From the NCBI GenBank assembly GCA_902781705.1, contig CACZKE010000005.1, positions 1-64,000 on the forward strand: DNA of 64,000 nucleotides. The letters run 5' to 3'. Under the pieces are notes generated by a model, which had not been told where the DNA came from, made no database searches, and worked only from the letters and a program-made list of their open reading frames with translations. This document shows positions 25,844-33,185 of this stretch, one piece after another. A program made the position numbers and the translations under genes. Source of the stretch: an uncultured Bacteroidia bacterium (GTDB lineage: Bacteria > Bacteroidota > Bacteroidia > Bacteroidales > UBA932). Position 1 is the first letter of the stretch, and each line of letters starts with the position of its first letter.

Positions 25844-28258
25844 ATGAAACGATTCCTTCCGCTTCTCGCCCTGACACTGAGCCTCACGGCAGTGGCCCAG
25901 CCCCAGCGGGAACCTTCCCGCAAAGTCACGACGGCCAACTACGAACTCGCCGAACGCTTCTCCCAGAAGAAGGTGGGCCAGATGGTCTATTCCACCCGGA
26001 TCACCCCGAACTGGTTCGCCGGCAGCGACCGCTTCTGGTACAGTTACAAGACCTCCCAGGGCACGAAGTACTACCTCGTGGACCCGGTGGCCGGGAAGAA
26101 GAGCGAAATCTTCGACATGGACAAACTGGCCATGCAGGTCACCGAGATCACCCGCGACCCGTATGACGCCCAGCACCTTCCGCTCCGGCTGGAACTCAAG
26201 GAGGACAAGTATTTCCAGTTCGACATCAAGTCCAAGACCGAGAAGCGGGATTCCACGGGCAAGGGGACCGGCAAGTTCGTCACCTACCGGTTCTACTGGG
26301 ACATCGCCTCGAAGAAACTCACCTGGGACACCGACGAGCACGACCGGAAGTACCCCACCTGGGCCAATGTCTCCCCGGACGGCACCAAGGGCATCTACGT
26401 GAAGAACCACGACCTGTACCTGATGGATTCCACGTCCCTCCGCAAGGCGGCGAAGGACGAAAAGGACTCCACCCTCGTGGAGGTGCGCCTTACCACGGAC
26501 GGCACGGCAGAATTCTCCTGGAACGGGGACAACTACGCCGGCGACAACGAGACGGATTCCACCAAACGGCATTTCGCCCCGGTGGAATGGGCCCCGGACA
26601 GCCGAAAGTTCGCGACCTTCCGCTGGGATATGTCCAAGGTGAAGCCCTTCTGGGTGATCAATTCCGTCACCGAGCCGCGCCCGACGCTGGAAACCTACCA
26701 CTACCAGATGCCGGGTGAACCGGGCCCGAAGCCGTTCCTGTACGTCATGGACACGGAAGGAAAGGCGCAGCCGGTGAAGGTCATCGCCTTCAAGGACCAG
26801 GAATGCGGCATTCTGAGCGCCCCCGCGACCGCCAGGGACCGCTACAAGGAGTTCCGCGGCGGCCAGTGGATGGGAGACAACGACCATTTCTGGCTCGTGC
26901 GCCAGAGCCGCGACCTCAAGCGGTTGGACCTCTGCCGCGTGGACGTGGGAAGCGACTCCACCAAAACCGTCGTCTCCGAACGGATGAACACCTATATCGA
27001 GTACCGCAGCCCGCGGTTCCTTCCGGACGGAAGTTTCGTCTGGTGGTCCGAGCGCAACGGCTGGGCCAACCTGTACCTCTACGGGGCCGACGGCACCCTC
27101 AAGCGCAACCTCACCGAAGGTGCCTTCCACGTGGACGACGTGCTGGCCGTGGGTGACGGCTACCTGCTCGCCGCCGCCTGCGGAGTGAACAAAAAAGAGA
27201 ATCCCTACCAGATGCACACCTTCCGCGTCCCGCTCGCGGGCGGCCCGATGCAGCAGTTGGACATGGACGACATGAATGTCGCCGCCGTGGCCTCCGATGA
27301 CGCCAAGTTCTTCGTTGCCAACTACTCCCGCGTGGACTGCAAGCCCGCATCGGCCCTCGTCTCCGCCGCCGGCAAGCGGACGGAACTGGAAGAAGCGGAC
27401 TTCAGCGAACTCCTCGCCGCCGGGTACAAGTTCCCGGAGCGCTTCGTCGTGAAGGCGGCCGACGGCGTCACGGACCTCCACGGGGCCATCTACAAGCCCT
27501 TCGACTTCGATTCCACGAAGGTCTATGCCCTGGCGGATTACGTCTATCCCGGCCCGCAGGTGGAGGCCAATACGGTCTATTGGTCCAGCGGCATGACCCG
27601 CACCGACCGTCTCGCCCAACTGGGGATGATCGTCATCACCGTGGGCAACCGCGGCGGCCATCCGAACCGGTCCAAGTGGTACCACAACTACGGTTACGGG
27701 AACCTCCGCGACTATGGCCTGGAGGACCAGAAATACGCCATCCAGCAACTGGCGGCGCGGCATCCCTACATCGATATCAACCGCGTGGGCATCCACGGCC
27801 ATTCCGGCGGCGGATTCATGTCCACGGCGGCCCTCCTCCAGTACAACGACTTCTTCAAGGCGGCCGTCTCCTGCGCCGGCAACCATGACAACCGCATCTA
27901 CAACCGCTGGTGGAGCGAGCAGCACCACGGCGTCGCCGAGAAAGTGGAAAAGGGCGACACGACCTTCGTCTATAAGATCGAGACCAACCCGCAGATCGCC
28001 GCCCGCCTGAAAGGGCACCTGATGCTGGTCCACGGGGACATCGACAACAACGTGAATCCGGCGAACTCCATCCGCGTGGCGAACGCCCTCATCCGGGCGA
28101 ACAAGCGCTTCGAGTATGTCCTCCTGCCCGGCCAGCGCCACGGCTTCGGGGACATGAACGACTGGTTCTTCTGGAAGATGGCGGACCACTACGCCCGCTA
28201 CCTGATCGGAGACAAACGGGAACATCCCGTCGATATCGAAGAAATGAACAATGACTGA
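25844..28258 (+). CDS. Secreted S9-family prolyl oligopeptidase / dipeptidyl peptidase IV-like
   Basis: An 804-residue serine peptidase with a signal peptide (MKRFLPLLALTLSLTAVAQ). An N-terminal beta-propeller of about 500 residues (for example WANVSPDGTKGIYVKNHDLY and WAPDSRKFATFRWDMSK) precedes an alpha/beta-hydrolase domain. The nucleophile Ser is in GIHGHSGGGFMST (about residue 653), the Asp in LVHGDIDNNVNPANS (about 731) and the His in GQRHGFGDMND (about 765). It releases short peptides, probably dipeptides, in the periplasm. Its ATG directly follows the GH2 stop, which suggests co-transcription. Whether a true Xaa-Pro dipeptidyl peptidase or a relaxed S9 enzyme cannot be told by eye. 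Confidence 0.88.
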   Translation: MKRFLPLLALTLSLTAVAQPQREPSRKVTTANYELAERFSQKKVGQMVYSTRITPNWFAGSDRFWYSYKTSQGTKYYLVDPVAGKKSEIFDMDKLAMQVTEITRDPYDAQHLPLRLELKEDKYFQFDIKSKTEKRDSTGKGTGKFVTYRFYWDIASKKLTWDTDEHDRKYPTWANVSPDGTKGIYVKNHDLYLMDSTSLRKAAKDEKDSTLVEVRLTTDGTAEFSWNGDNYAGDNETDSTKRHFAPVEWAPDSRKFATFRWDMSKVKPFWVINSVTEPRPTLETYHYQMPGEPGPKPFLYVMDTEGKAQPVKVIAFKDQECGILSAPATARDRYKEFRGGQWMGDNDHFWLVRQSRDLKRLDLCRVDVGSDSTKTVVSERMNTYIEYRSPRFLPDGSFVWWSERNGWANLYLYGADGTLKRNLTEGAFHVDDVLAVGDGYLLAAACGVNKKENPYQMHTFRVPLAGGPMQQLDMDDMNVAAVASDDAKFFVANYSRVDCKPASALVSAAGKRTELEEADFSELLAAGYKFPERFVVKAADGVTDLHGAIYKPFDFDSTKVYALADYVYPGPQVEANTVYWSSGMTRTDRLAQLGMIVITVGNRGGHPNRSKWYHNYGYGNLRDYGLEDQKYAIQQLAARHPYIDINRVGIHGHSGGGFMSTAALLQYNDFFKAAVSCAGNHDNRIYNRWWSEQHHGVAEKVEKGDTTFVYKIETNPQIAARLKGHLMLVHGDIDNNVNPANSIRVANALIRANKRFEYVLLPGQRHGFGDMNDWFFWKMADHYARYLIGDKREHPVDIEEMNND

Positions 28259-28265
28259 TCCTGTT

Positions 28266-29012
28266 ATGAAAAAAGTATTCCTGGCGGCGGCCGCCGTCCT
28301 TCTCGCCGTCGGCTGCCAATCGCTCCGGACGGCCAACTACAGCGACGAACAGGCCATCCCCCTGGAGGAAGGCCGGACTGATTCCCTCCTTCTCTCCGTC
28401 TCCCTGGACTATCCCGTAAAGGGTGCCTCCCAGGAGGTCCTGGACAAGATTACGACCGGAATCCTGAGTGCCGCCTTCGACCTGGAAGACGGACCCTCCG
28501 CGACGGTGGAGGAAACGGCTACCCGGTATGAGGACAACATCAAGGACGAGTATTTCAACGAATTCGAGCAGACCGAAGGGAAAGGGGACATCCTTTCCTG
28601 GGAGGACCGGATCAACGGCTACTTCTCCGGGAAATGGAGCCGCTACACTTCCTACATGATCGAGTATTACGGTTATCGTGGCGGAGCCCATGGCATGAAC
28701 ACGATGACCCCGATCGTCTTCGACGTCAAGACCGGCGAGACCGTCCCCGAGGAGGCCTTCTTCGCCGACGGCTTCCGCAAGCCGGTCGCCGCCCTCATCC
28801 AGGCCCGTCTGCCGGAGGCCCTGGACAACGACCAGGAAGCCATCGGCGCAATCTTCGAGCCCAGTCTCGTGGGCCCGAACGGATTCTATGAAGTCTCCAA
28901 GGACGGCGTCACCTGGTATTGGCAACCCTACGACATCGCCCCTTACTATCTGGGCGTGATTTCCGTCACCGTTCCCTGGGCAGAGTTGAAGCCATACCTG
29001 CGGGAAAATTGA
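28266..29012 (+). CDS. DUF3298/RsiV-like lipoprotein
   Basis: A 248-residue lipoprotein (MKKVFLAAAAVLLAVGC, Cys17) with a C-terminal DUF3298-type region (YYGYRGGAHGMNTMTPIVFD, APYYLGVISVTVPWAELKPYL) after a DUF4163-like middle. Relatives include the lysozyme-sensing anti-sigma factor RsiV, but no sigma factor gene lies beside this one, so no signalling role is assigned. ATG 28266 is preferred over 28251 because the lipoprotein signal starts there. It begins 7 bp after the S9 peptidase stop and is probably the last gene of the GH2-S9 operon. Confidence 0.75.
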   Translation: MKKVFLAAAAVLLAVGCQSLRTANYSDEQAIPLEEGRTDSLLLSVSLDYPVKGASQEVLDKITTGILSAAFDLEDGPSATVEETATRYEDNIKDEYFNEFEQTEGKGDILSWEDRINGYFSGKWSRYTSYMIEYYGYRGGAHGMNTMTPIVFDVKTGETVPEEAFFADGFRKPVAALIQARLPEALDNDQEAIGAIFEPSLVGPNGFYEVSKDGVTWYWQPYDIAPYYLGVISVTVPWAELKPYLREN

Positions 29013-29019
29013 TTTTCTT

Positions 29020-29079
29020 TTGATTAATTCTCCTTTTTCGTTAAATTTGTATCCCGGTTAAAACTAATCGGGATTTTTT
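29020..29079 (+). promoter_or_regulatory. Promoter and inverted repeat with T-run ahead of the PRTase-codB operon
   Basis: TTG (29020-29022), a 19 nt spacer and TAAATTTG (29042-29049) make a perfect promoter. Directly after it, ATCCCG (29051-29056) and CGGGAT (29069-29074) form an inverted repeat with a 12 nt gap, followed by a run of six T that touches the ATG at 29080. It looks like a terminator hairpin or an operator. The expected transcription start (about 29053-29056) falls inside the left arm, which favours a DNA operator or start-site control. Confidence 0.6.
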
Positions 29080-30156
29080 ATGTCTTCTCGTATCCAGGAT
29101 GCCGGACTGCACCTCGTCAGCCGGCATGAAGATACAAGCCTGTATGAGTTGCAGGCCCCTTCCTTTGTCAACCGTTACCATGTGATCAGCAGCCCGGGAA
29201 CCCGTCGCCTGATGGCTTTTCCGGAAGTCGTCGGCTTCGATTCCTACCTGTCCATGCTGCCCGCCACCACCGCCGCCCTCCGTCATTTGTTGCCGCAGGG
29301 CGGCGATGTCGATATCCTCACCATCCTCCGCGGCGGACTGAACTACCCGGTGGAGGAGGCCTGTTTCCAATGCGGAATCCGCGTGCGGGACATCCACTTC
29401 GTCTCCTGCGAAAGAATCATTGAGAACCAGGTCATTACGGGACTGGACATCAAATACGAGAAACTGCGTGTCACCCATGGACGGACGCTCGTCATCGGCG
29501 ATATCATCGCGACGGGCGATACCCTCCGGCTGTGCCTGGACCAGGTCGTGGACCGTTTCCGCCGACGGGGCGGGAGCATCCGGAAGATCGTGTTCTTCAC
29601 TGTCGGCGGCACCCGCGCCATCGACCTGATGGAGGAGAAGACACTGGAAATCAGGAAGGTCTTCCCCGACTTCGAGGGTTTCGAATGCTTCTTCTATGAG
29701 GGTGTCTTCACGGTCTATGAGGACCGCGGGGCTTCGGGAATCAACGTCCCGGACATCGACTTCGGCTGGAAGGGAGGTGCAGTATCGCCGGATTTCCGTC
29801 GCTATGTGCTGGAGCATCCTTACTCGCTGCTGGAGAAATGCATCATCTACGACGGCGGCGCGCGGCGCTACGAGATTCCGGTCCATTTCCACGAGGCGCT
29901 GGAGTACTGGGAGGGCCTCTGGGGCCGGGCCGACCGGATCGACACCGTGGCCCTGGTGGAGGAAAAGTTAGGGTATCCCCGCGGAACTTCGTATGAGGAG
30001 TGGCTCTCTGTCAATCACTTCCAAGGAATTCCCGGCCTGGAATCCCTCTGGGAAATGGAGGCAACGCTGCTCGCGCAGGCCGACGCCCTGTCGCTCGAGA
30101 CCATCGCCCTGCAACGCATCAACGCAATCAACACAATCCTGAAGCAATATGAGTAA
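29080..30156 (+). CDS. Unusual phosphoribosyltransferase-domain protein
   Basis: A 358-residue protein whose first 200 residues resemble a type I phosphoribosyltransferase. ILTILRGGLNYPVEEAC resembles the uracil-PRTase region, and TLVIGDIIATGDTLRLCLDQ fits the PRPP-binding loop (hydrophobic-GD-xxATGDT). The C-terminal 150 residues (from about INVPDIDFGWKGG) match nothing I recognise. The gene overlaps a CodB-type permease gene by 8 bp, so a role in salvage of an imported pyrimidine or related nucleobase is likely (inference). At 358 residues it is much longer than the 180-220 usual for PRTases. The exact base and the role of the extension are open. Confidence 0.65.
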   Translation: MSSRIQDAGLHLVSRHEDTSLYELQAPSFVNRYHVISSPGTRRLMAFPEVVGFDSYLSMLPATTAALRHLLPQGGDVDILTILRGGLNYPVEEACFQCGIRVRDIHFVSCERIIENQVITGLDIKYEKLRVTHGRTLVIGDIIATGDTLRLCLDQVVDRFRRRGGSIRKIVFFTVGGTRAIDLMEEKTLEIRKVFPDFEGFECFFYEGVFTVYEDRGASGINVPDIDFGWKGGAVSPDFRRYVLEHPYSLLEKCIIYDGGARRYEIPVHFHEALEYWEGLWGRADRIDTVALVEEKLGYPRGTSYEEWLSVNHFQGIPGLESLWEMEATLLAQADALSLETIALQRINAINTILKQYE

Positions 30157-31396
30157 CAAGCCGAAGATCGATGTCGACTACACGACGTCACCGGTGGATG
30201 CCGCCGGACGCAAGAGCAACCTGAGCATGTTCATGGTAATGCTGGGCTTCACCTTCTTCTCCGCCAGCATGTGGGTGGGCCAGAAGCTCGCCGCCGGGCT
30301 GGACTGGTGGGGCTTCGTATGGGCCCTCCTCCTGGGCGGCCTCATCCTCGCCGCCTATACGGGCGCCCTGGGCTGGATCGGTGCGGAAAGCGGCCTGTCG
30401 CTGGACATGCTGGCCCGCCGGAGTTTCGGCACCAAAGGCAGTTGGCTTCCCAGCGCGATGATCTCCTTCACGCAGATCGGCTGGTTCGGCGTGGGCCTCG
30501 CGATGTTCGCCATTCCGGTAGCCAAGGAACTGATGGGGCTGGACGTGACGCCGGACCACATGCCCTGGCAGGGTTACCTGCTCGTCGTCATCGCCGGCAT
30601 CCTGATGACCGCCAGCGCCTATTTCGGCATCAAGAGTCTCACGATCATCAGTTACATCGCCGTCCCGGCGGTGGCCATCCTGGGCACCGTGGCCATGATC
30701 ATGGCCATCCAGCGCGGGGATGCGGGGCTTGTGGAGCAGTTTGCCAAAGGAACGAAGGACCTGGGCATTATCGCGGGCGCTGGCCTCGTCGTGGGCAGTT
30801 TCGTCTCCGGCGGTACGGCAACCCCGAACTTCACCCGGTTCGCCAAGAACGCGCGCGTGGGCCTCTGGACCACGATCGTCGCCTTCTTCATCGGCAACAG
30901 CCTGATGTTCCTGTTCGGTGCGGTTTCCAGCATCTACGTGGGCGGTAACGACATCTTCGAGGTCATGCTCAACCTGAACCTCTTCTATCTCGCCGTCCTG
31001 GTGCTGGGCCTCAATATCTGGACCACCAACGACAACGCCCTGTACTCTGCCGGCCTGGGTCTCTCCAACATCTTCGGCCTCTCGAAAAAGACGATGGTCC
31101 TTATCTCCGGCGTGATCGGCACGGTCGCTGCCGTGTGGCTGTACTGGAACTTCTGCGACTGGCTGAACGTGCTGAACTGCACCCTCCCGCCCGTGGGCAT
31201 CATCCTCATCCTCCACTACTTCACCCACCGTGGGAAGGAGGTGAAGGAGGCGGCCGTGGACTGGAGCGCCGTCATCGGAGTCATCGCCGGCGCCGTGGTC
31301 GCCAACCTCGTCCATTGGGGCTTCGCCTCCCTGAACGGCATGGCCGTCGCCGCCCTCTGCTGGGGCATCGGGCAACTTCTGGCGAAACGCAAGTAA
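30149..31396 (+). CDS. CodB-type nucleobase (cytosine) permease
   Basis: A 415-residue inner-membrane transporter of the NCS1 family with about 12 predicted membrane segments. It resembles cytosine permease: FTFFSASMWVGQKLAAGLDW near the N-terminus, FGIKSLTIISYIAVPAVAIL, GSFVSGGTATPNFTRFAKNA and LNIWTTNDNALYSAGLGLSN. It probably imports cytosine or a similar base with a proton or sodium ion. Its start overlaps the PRTase gene, so import and phosphoribosylation are coupled. No cytosine deaminase gene (codA) is nearby. Confidence 0.85.
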   Translation: MSNKPKIDVDYTTSPVDAAGRKSNLSMFMVMLGFTFFSASMWVGQKLAAGLDWWGFVWALLLGGLILAAYTGALGWIGAESGLSLDMLARRSFGTKGSWLPSAMISFTQIGWFGVGLAMFAIPVAKELMGLDVTPDHMPWQGYLLVVIAGILMTASAYFGIKSLTIISYIAVPAVAILGTVAMIMAIQRGDAGLVEQFAKGTKDLGIIAGAGLVVGSFVSGGTATPNFTRFAKNARVGLWTTIVAFFIGNSLMFLFGAVSSIYVGGNDIFEVMLNLNLFYLAVLVLGLNIWTTNDNALYSAGLGLSNIFGLSKKTMVLISGVIGTVAAVWLYWNFCDWLNVLNCTLPPVGIILILHYFTHRGKEVKEAAVDWSAVIGVIAGAVVANLVHWGFASLNGMAVAALCWGIGQLLAKRK

Positions 31397-31415
31397 CGTC
31401 TGTCGTTGATTTTCT

Positions 31416-31423
31416 TATCTTTG
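31416..31423 (+). promoter_or_regulatory. -7 box upstream of the MGMT-cutC-ridA operon
   Basis: TATCTTTG ends 15 nt before the ATG at 31439. No clear TTG is seen at the expected -33 position. Confidence 0.5.
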
Positions 31424-31438
31424 TAGAAAACAACGTTT

Positions 31439-31975
31439 ATGGTTACCGAATGGATTGTCACGGAGGTGGACGGACAGATCGCGTCGGTGTCCGCCGATTA
31501 CGGCCATTTCGCGCAGATCGCCGCGAAAATCGCCCAGATGCCCCCCAGGAACGTGGGGGCGGTCTCAACCCGTAAAATCACGACGGAGGAACTGGTTGAC
31601 ATGGCAGGCCAGGTCCATTGGGAGGACTTCCGCCTGTTCGGTACGAAGTTCCAGGTTTCCGTGTGGAAAAAACTGTTTGAACTGGAGCCGCGGCTGTACA
31701 GTTACACGGACCTGGCCACCCTGTGCGAGAATCCGTTAGGCGTGCGTTCCGTCGCCCATGCGGTGGCCATCAATCCGGTCGCTTACCTGATCCCCTGCCA
31801 CCTGATCGTCCCGAAGGAATCCATGGACAAGGTCCGGGAAATCCGCACGACGGCCGAGGAATCCACCCTCTTCAAGGGCAGCGACCTGTACCTCCTGGAC
31901 ACGATCGACGTGGGCGAGTACGCCTACGGCTCCGAGACCAAGCGGGAACTCATCAAAATCCACCTGAAGCACTGA
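31439..31975 (+). CDS. MGMT/Ogt-like protein (alkyltransferase-like) with PCHL active-site motif
   Basis: A 178-residue protein with the DNA-binding domain of O6-alkylguanine-DNA alkyltransferases. GTKFQVSVWKKLFEL (helix start) and GVRSVAHAVAINPVAYLIPC match the family, and the acceptor Cys is at about residue 120. The usual PCHR reads PCHLIVPK, so the active-site Arg is replaced by Leu. The N-terminal region is short and divergent. It may repair alkylated guanine or be an altered-specificity homologue. It starts a compact set with cutC (1 bp gap) and ridA (4 bp overlap), perhaps a stress or detoxification operon. Confidence 0.75.
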   Translation: MVTEWIVTEVDGQIASVSADYGHFAQIAAKIAQMPPRNVGAVSTRKITTEELVDMAGQVHWEDFRLFGTKFQVSVWKKLFELEPRLYSYTDLATLCENPLGVRSVAHAVAINPVAYLIPCHLIVPKESMDKVREIRTTAEESTLFKGSDLYLLDTIDVGEYAYGSETKRELIKIHLKH

Positions 31976-31976
31976 G

Positions 31977-32738
31977 ATGGCCCTCCTGGAAGTTTGCTGC
32001 GGCAACCTGGAAAGTGTCGATGCGGCCGTGGCCGGCGGCGCGCGACGGATCGAACTTTGCTCGGCCCTGGAAATGGACGGACTTACGCCGCCCGTGGAAT
32101 GGATCCGGGAAGTCCGGAAGCGTTATCCTTCCTTGATCATACACGTACTCGTGCGCTCGCGCGCGGGAGATTTCGTATACACGGAAGAGGAGGTGGAAAC
32201 GATGGCTGCGCAGGTGGAAGAGGCCCTGGAGGCCGGTGTGGACGGGATTGTCATCGGATGCCTGACGGCGGGAGGGGACGTGGACGTTCCGGCCATGGAG
32301 CGACTGGTCCAAACGGTCGAATCGTATAACCTGGCCGCAGAACTCATGCGCTCCGACCTCTGCCACGCGGCCAATGATTCGCACTTTTTCCCTGGGCCTT
32401 CCAAACGTGTCTCCATCACCTTCCACCGGGCTTTTGACGTATGCAAACGACCCTTCGACGCGCTGGAACAGATCATTGCCCTGGGGTGCGACCGGATCCT
32501 GACATCCGGCCAGGGAGCCACGGTCGTGGAGGGCTCCGACATGCTCCGGGAGCTTCGGAAGCGGGCGGCGGGACGGATCATCATCCTCCCCGGCGGGGGC
32601 GTCACGCCCCGGAATGCCGGGCGGATCCTTGCCATGACCGGCTGCACGGAAATCCACGCCTCGGCCTCGGAAACCCTTGACGGAAAGAAAGTAACATCGG
32701 CTGCCAAAGTGGCGGCCATCCTAAACTCCATAGAATGA
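31977..32738 (+). CDS. cutC: CutC family protein
   Basis: A 253-residue TIM-barrel protein of the CutC family, with the typical start [20 protein letters not shown], the signature [20 protein letters not shown], then [17 protein letters not shown] and [14 protein letters not shown]. CutC was named for copper homeostasis, but a direct copper role is disputed. It lies between the MGMT-like gene and ridA. Full length. Confidence 0.92.
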   Translation: MALLEVCCGNLESVDAAVAGGARRIELCSALEMDGLTPPVEWIREVRKRYPSLIIHVLVRSRAGDFVYTEEEVETMAAQVEEALEAGVDGIVIGCLTAGGDVDVPAMERLVQTVESYNLAAELMRSDLCHAANDSHFFPGPSKRVSITFHRAFDVCKRPFDALEQIIALGCDRILTSGQGATVVEGSDMLRELRKRAAGRIIILPGGGVTPRNAGRILAMTGCTEIHASASETLDGKKVTSAAKVAAILNSIE

Positions 32739-33115
32739 AACCTATCAGCACAGCGGCCGCCCCGGCGGCCATCGGACCCTACAGCCAGGCCATAGACAGC
32801 GGCTGCGGCCTCGTTTTCGTCTCCGGACAACTTCCCATCGACCCGGCTACGGGCGCGTTCCCGGAAGGGGGCGTGGAAGCCCAGACCCGGCAGTCCCTCC
32901 TCAACGCCCGCGCCATCCTGGAAGAGGCCGGCCTTTCCCTCGCGAACGTGGTGAAAACCACCGTCTTCCTCGCCGACATGGGCGATTTCGCCGCCATGAA
33001 CGGCGTCTATGCGCAGTTCTTCTCCGAGCCCTTCCCCGCCCGCTCCGCCGTGGCGGTCAAGACGCTCCCGAAGGGCGCCCTCGTAGAGATCGAGTGCATC
33101 GCGTCGCGGGGATAA
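32735..33115 (+). CDS. ridA: RidA family 2-iminobutanoate/2-iminopropanoate deaminase
   Basis: A 126-residue protein with the RidA (YjgF/YER057c) signature: [20 protein letters not shown] at the N-terminus, [32 protein letters not shown], and [20 protein letters not shown] with the conserved Arg. It hydrolyses reactive enamine/imine products of PLP enzymes, protecting the cell. The ATG overlaps the cutC stop (ATGA). A bidirectional terminator follows. Confidence 0.95.
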   Translation: MKPISTAAAPAAIGPYSQAIDSGCGLVFVSGQLPIDPATGAFPEGGVEAQTRQSLLNARAILEEAGLSLANVVKTTVFLADMGDFAAMNGVYAQFFSEPFPARSAVAVKTLPKGALVEIECIASRG

Positions 33116-33134
33116 AGACCCTCGACAAGCAGCA

Positions 33135-33170
33135 AAAAAACGGCCCGGCAAAACCGGACCGTTTTCTTTT
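33135..33170. terminator. Bidirectional terminator between ridA and secDF
   Basis: AAAA-CGG-C-CCGG (to 33148) pairs with CCGG-A-CCG-TTTT (33154-33165), with a 5 nt loop and one C-A mismatch. It has an A-run on the left and TTTTCTTTTT on the right, so it can serve both convergent genes. Confidence 0.85.
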
Positions 33171-33185
33171 TGTCACCGCGAGGGA

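Noticed and set aside
29051-29079. preQ1-type riboswitch before the PRTase gene
   Set aside because: The stem lacks the A-rich tail pairing needed for the pseudoknot, and the gene is not a queuosine gene.
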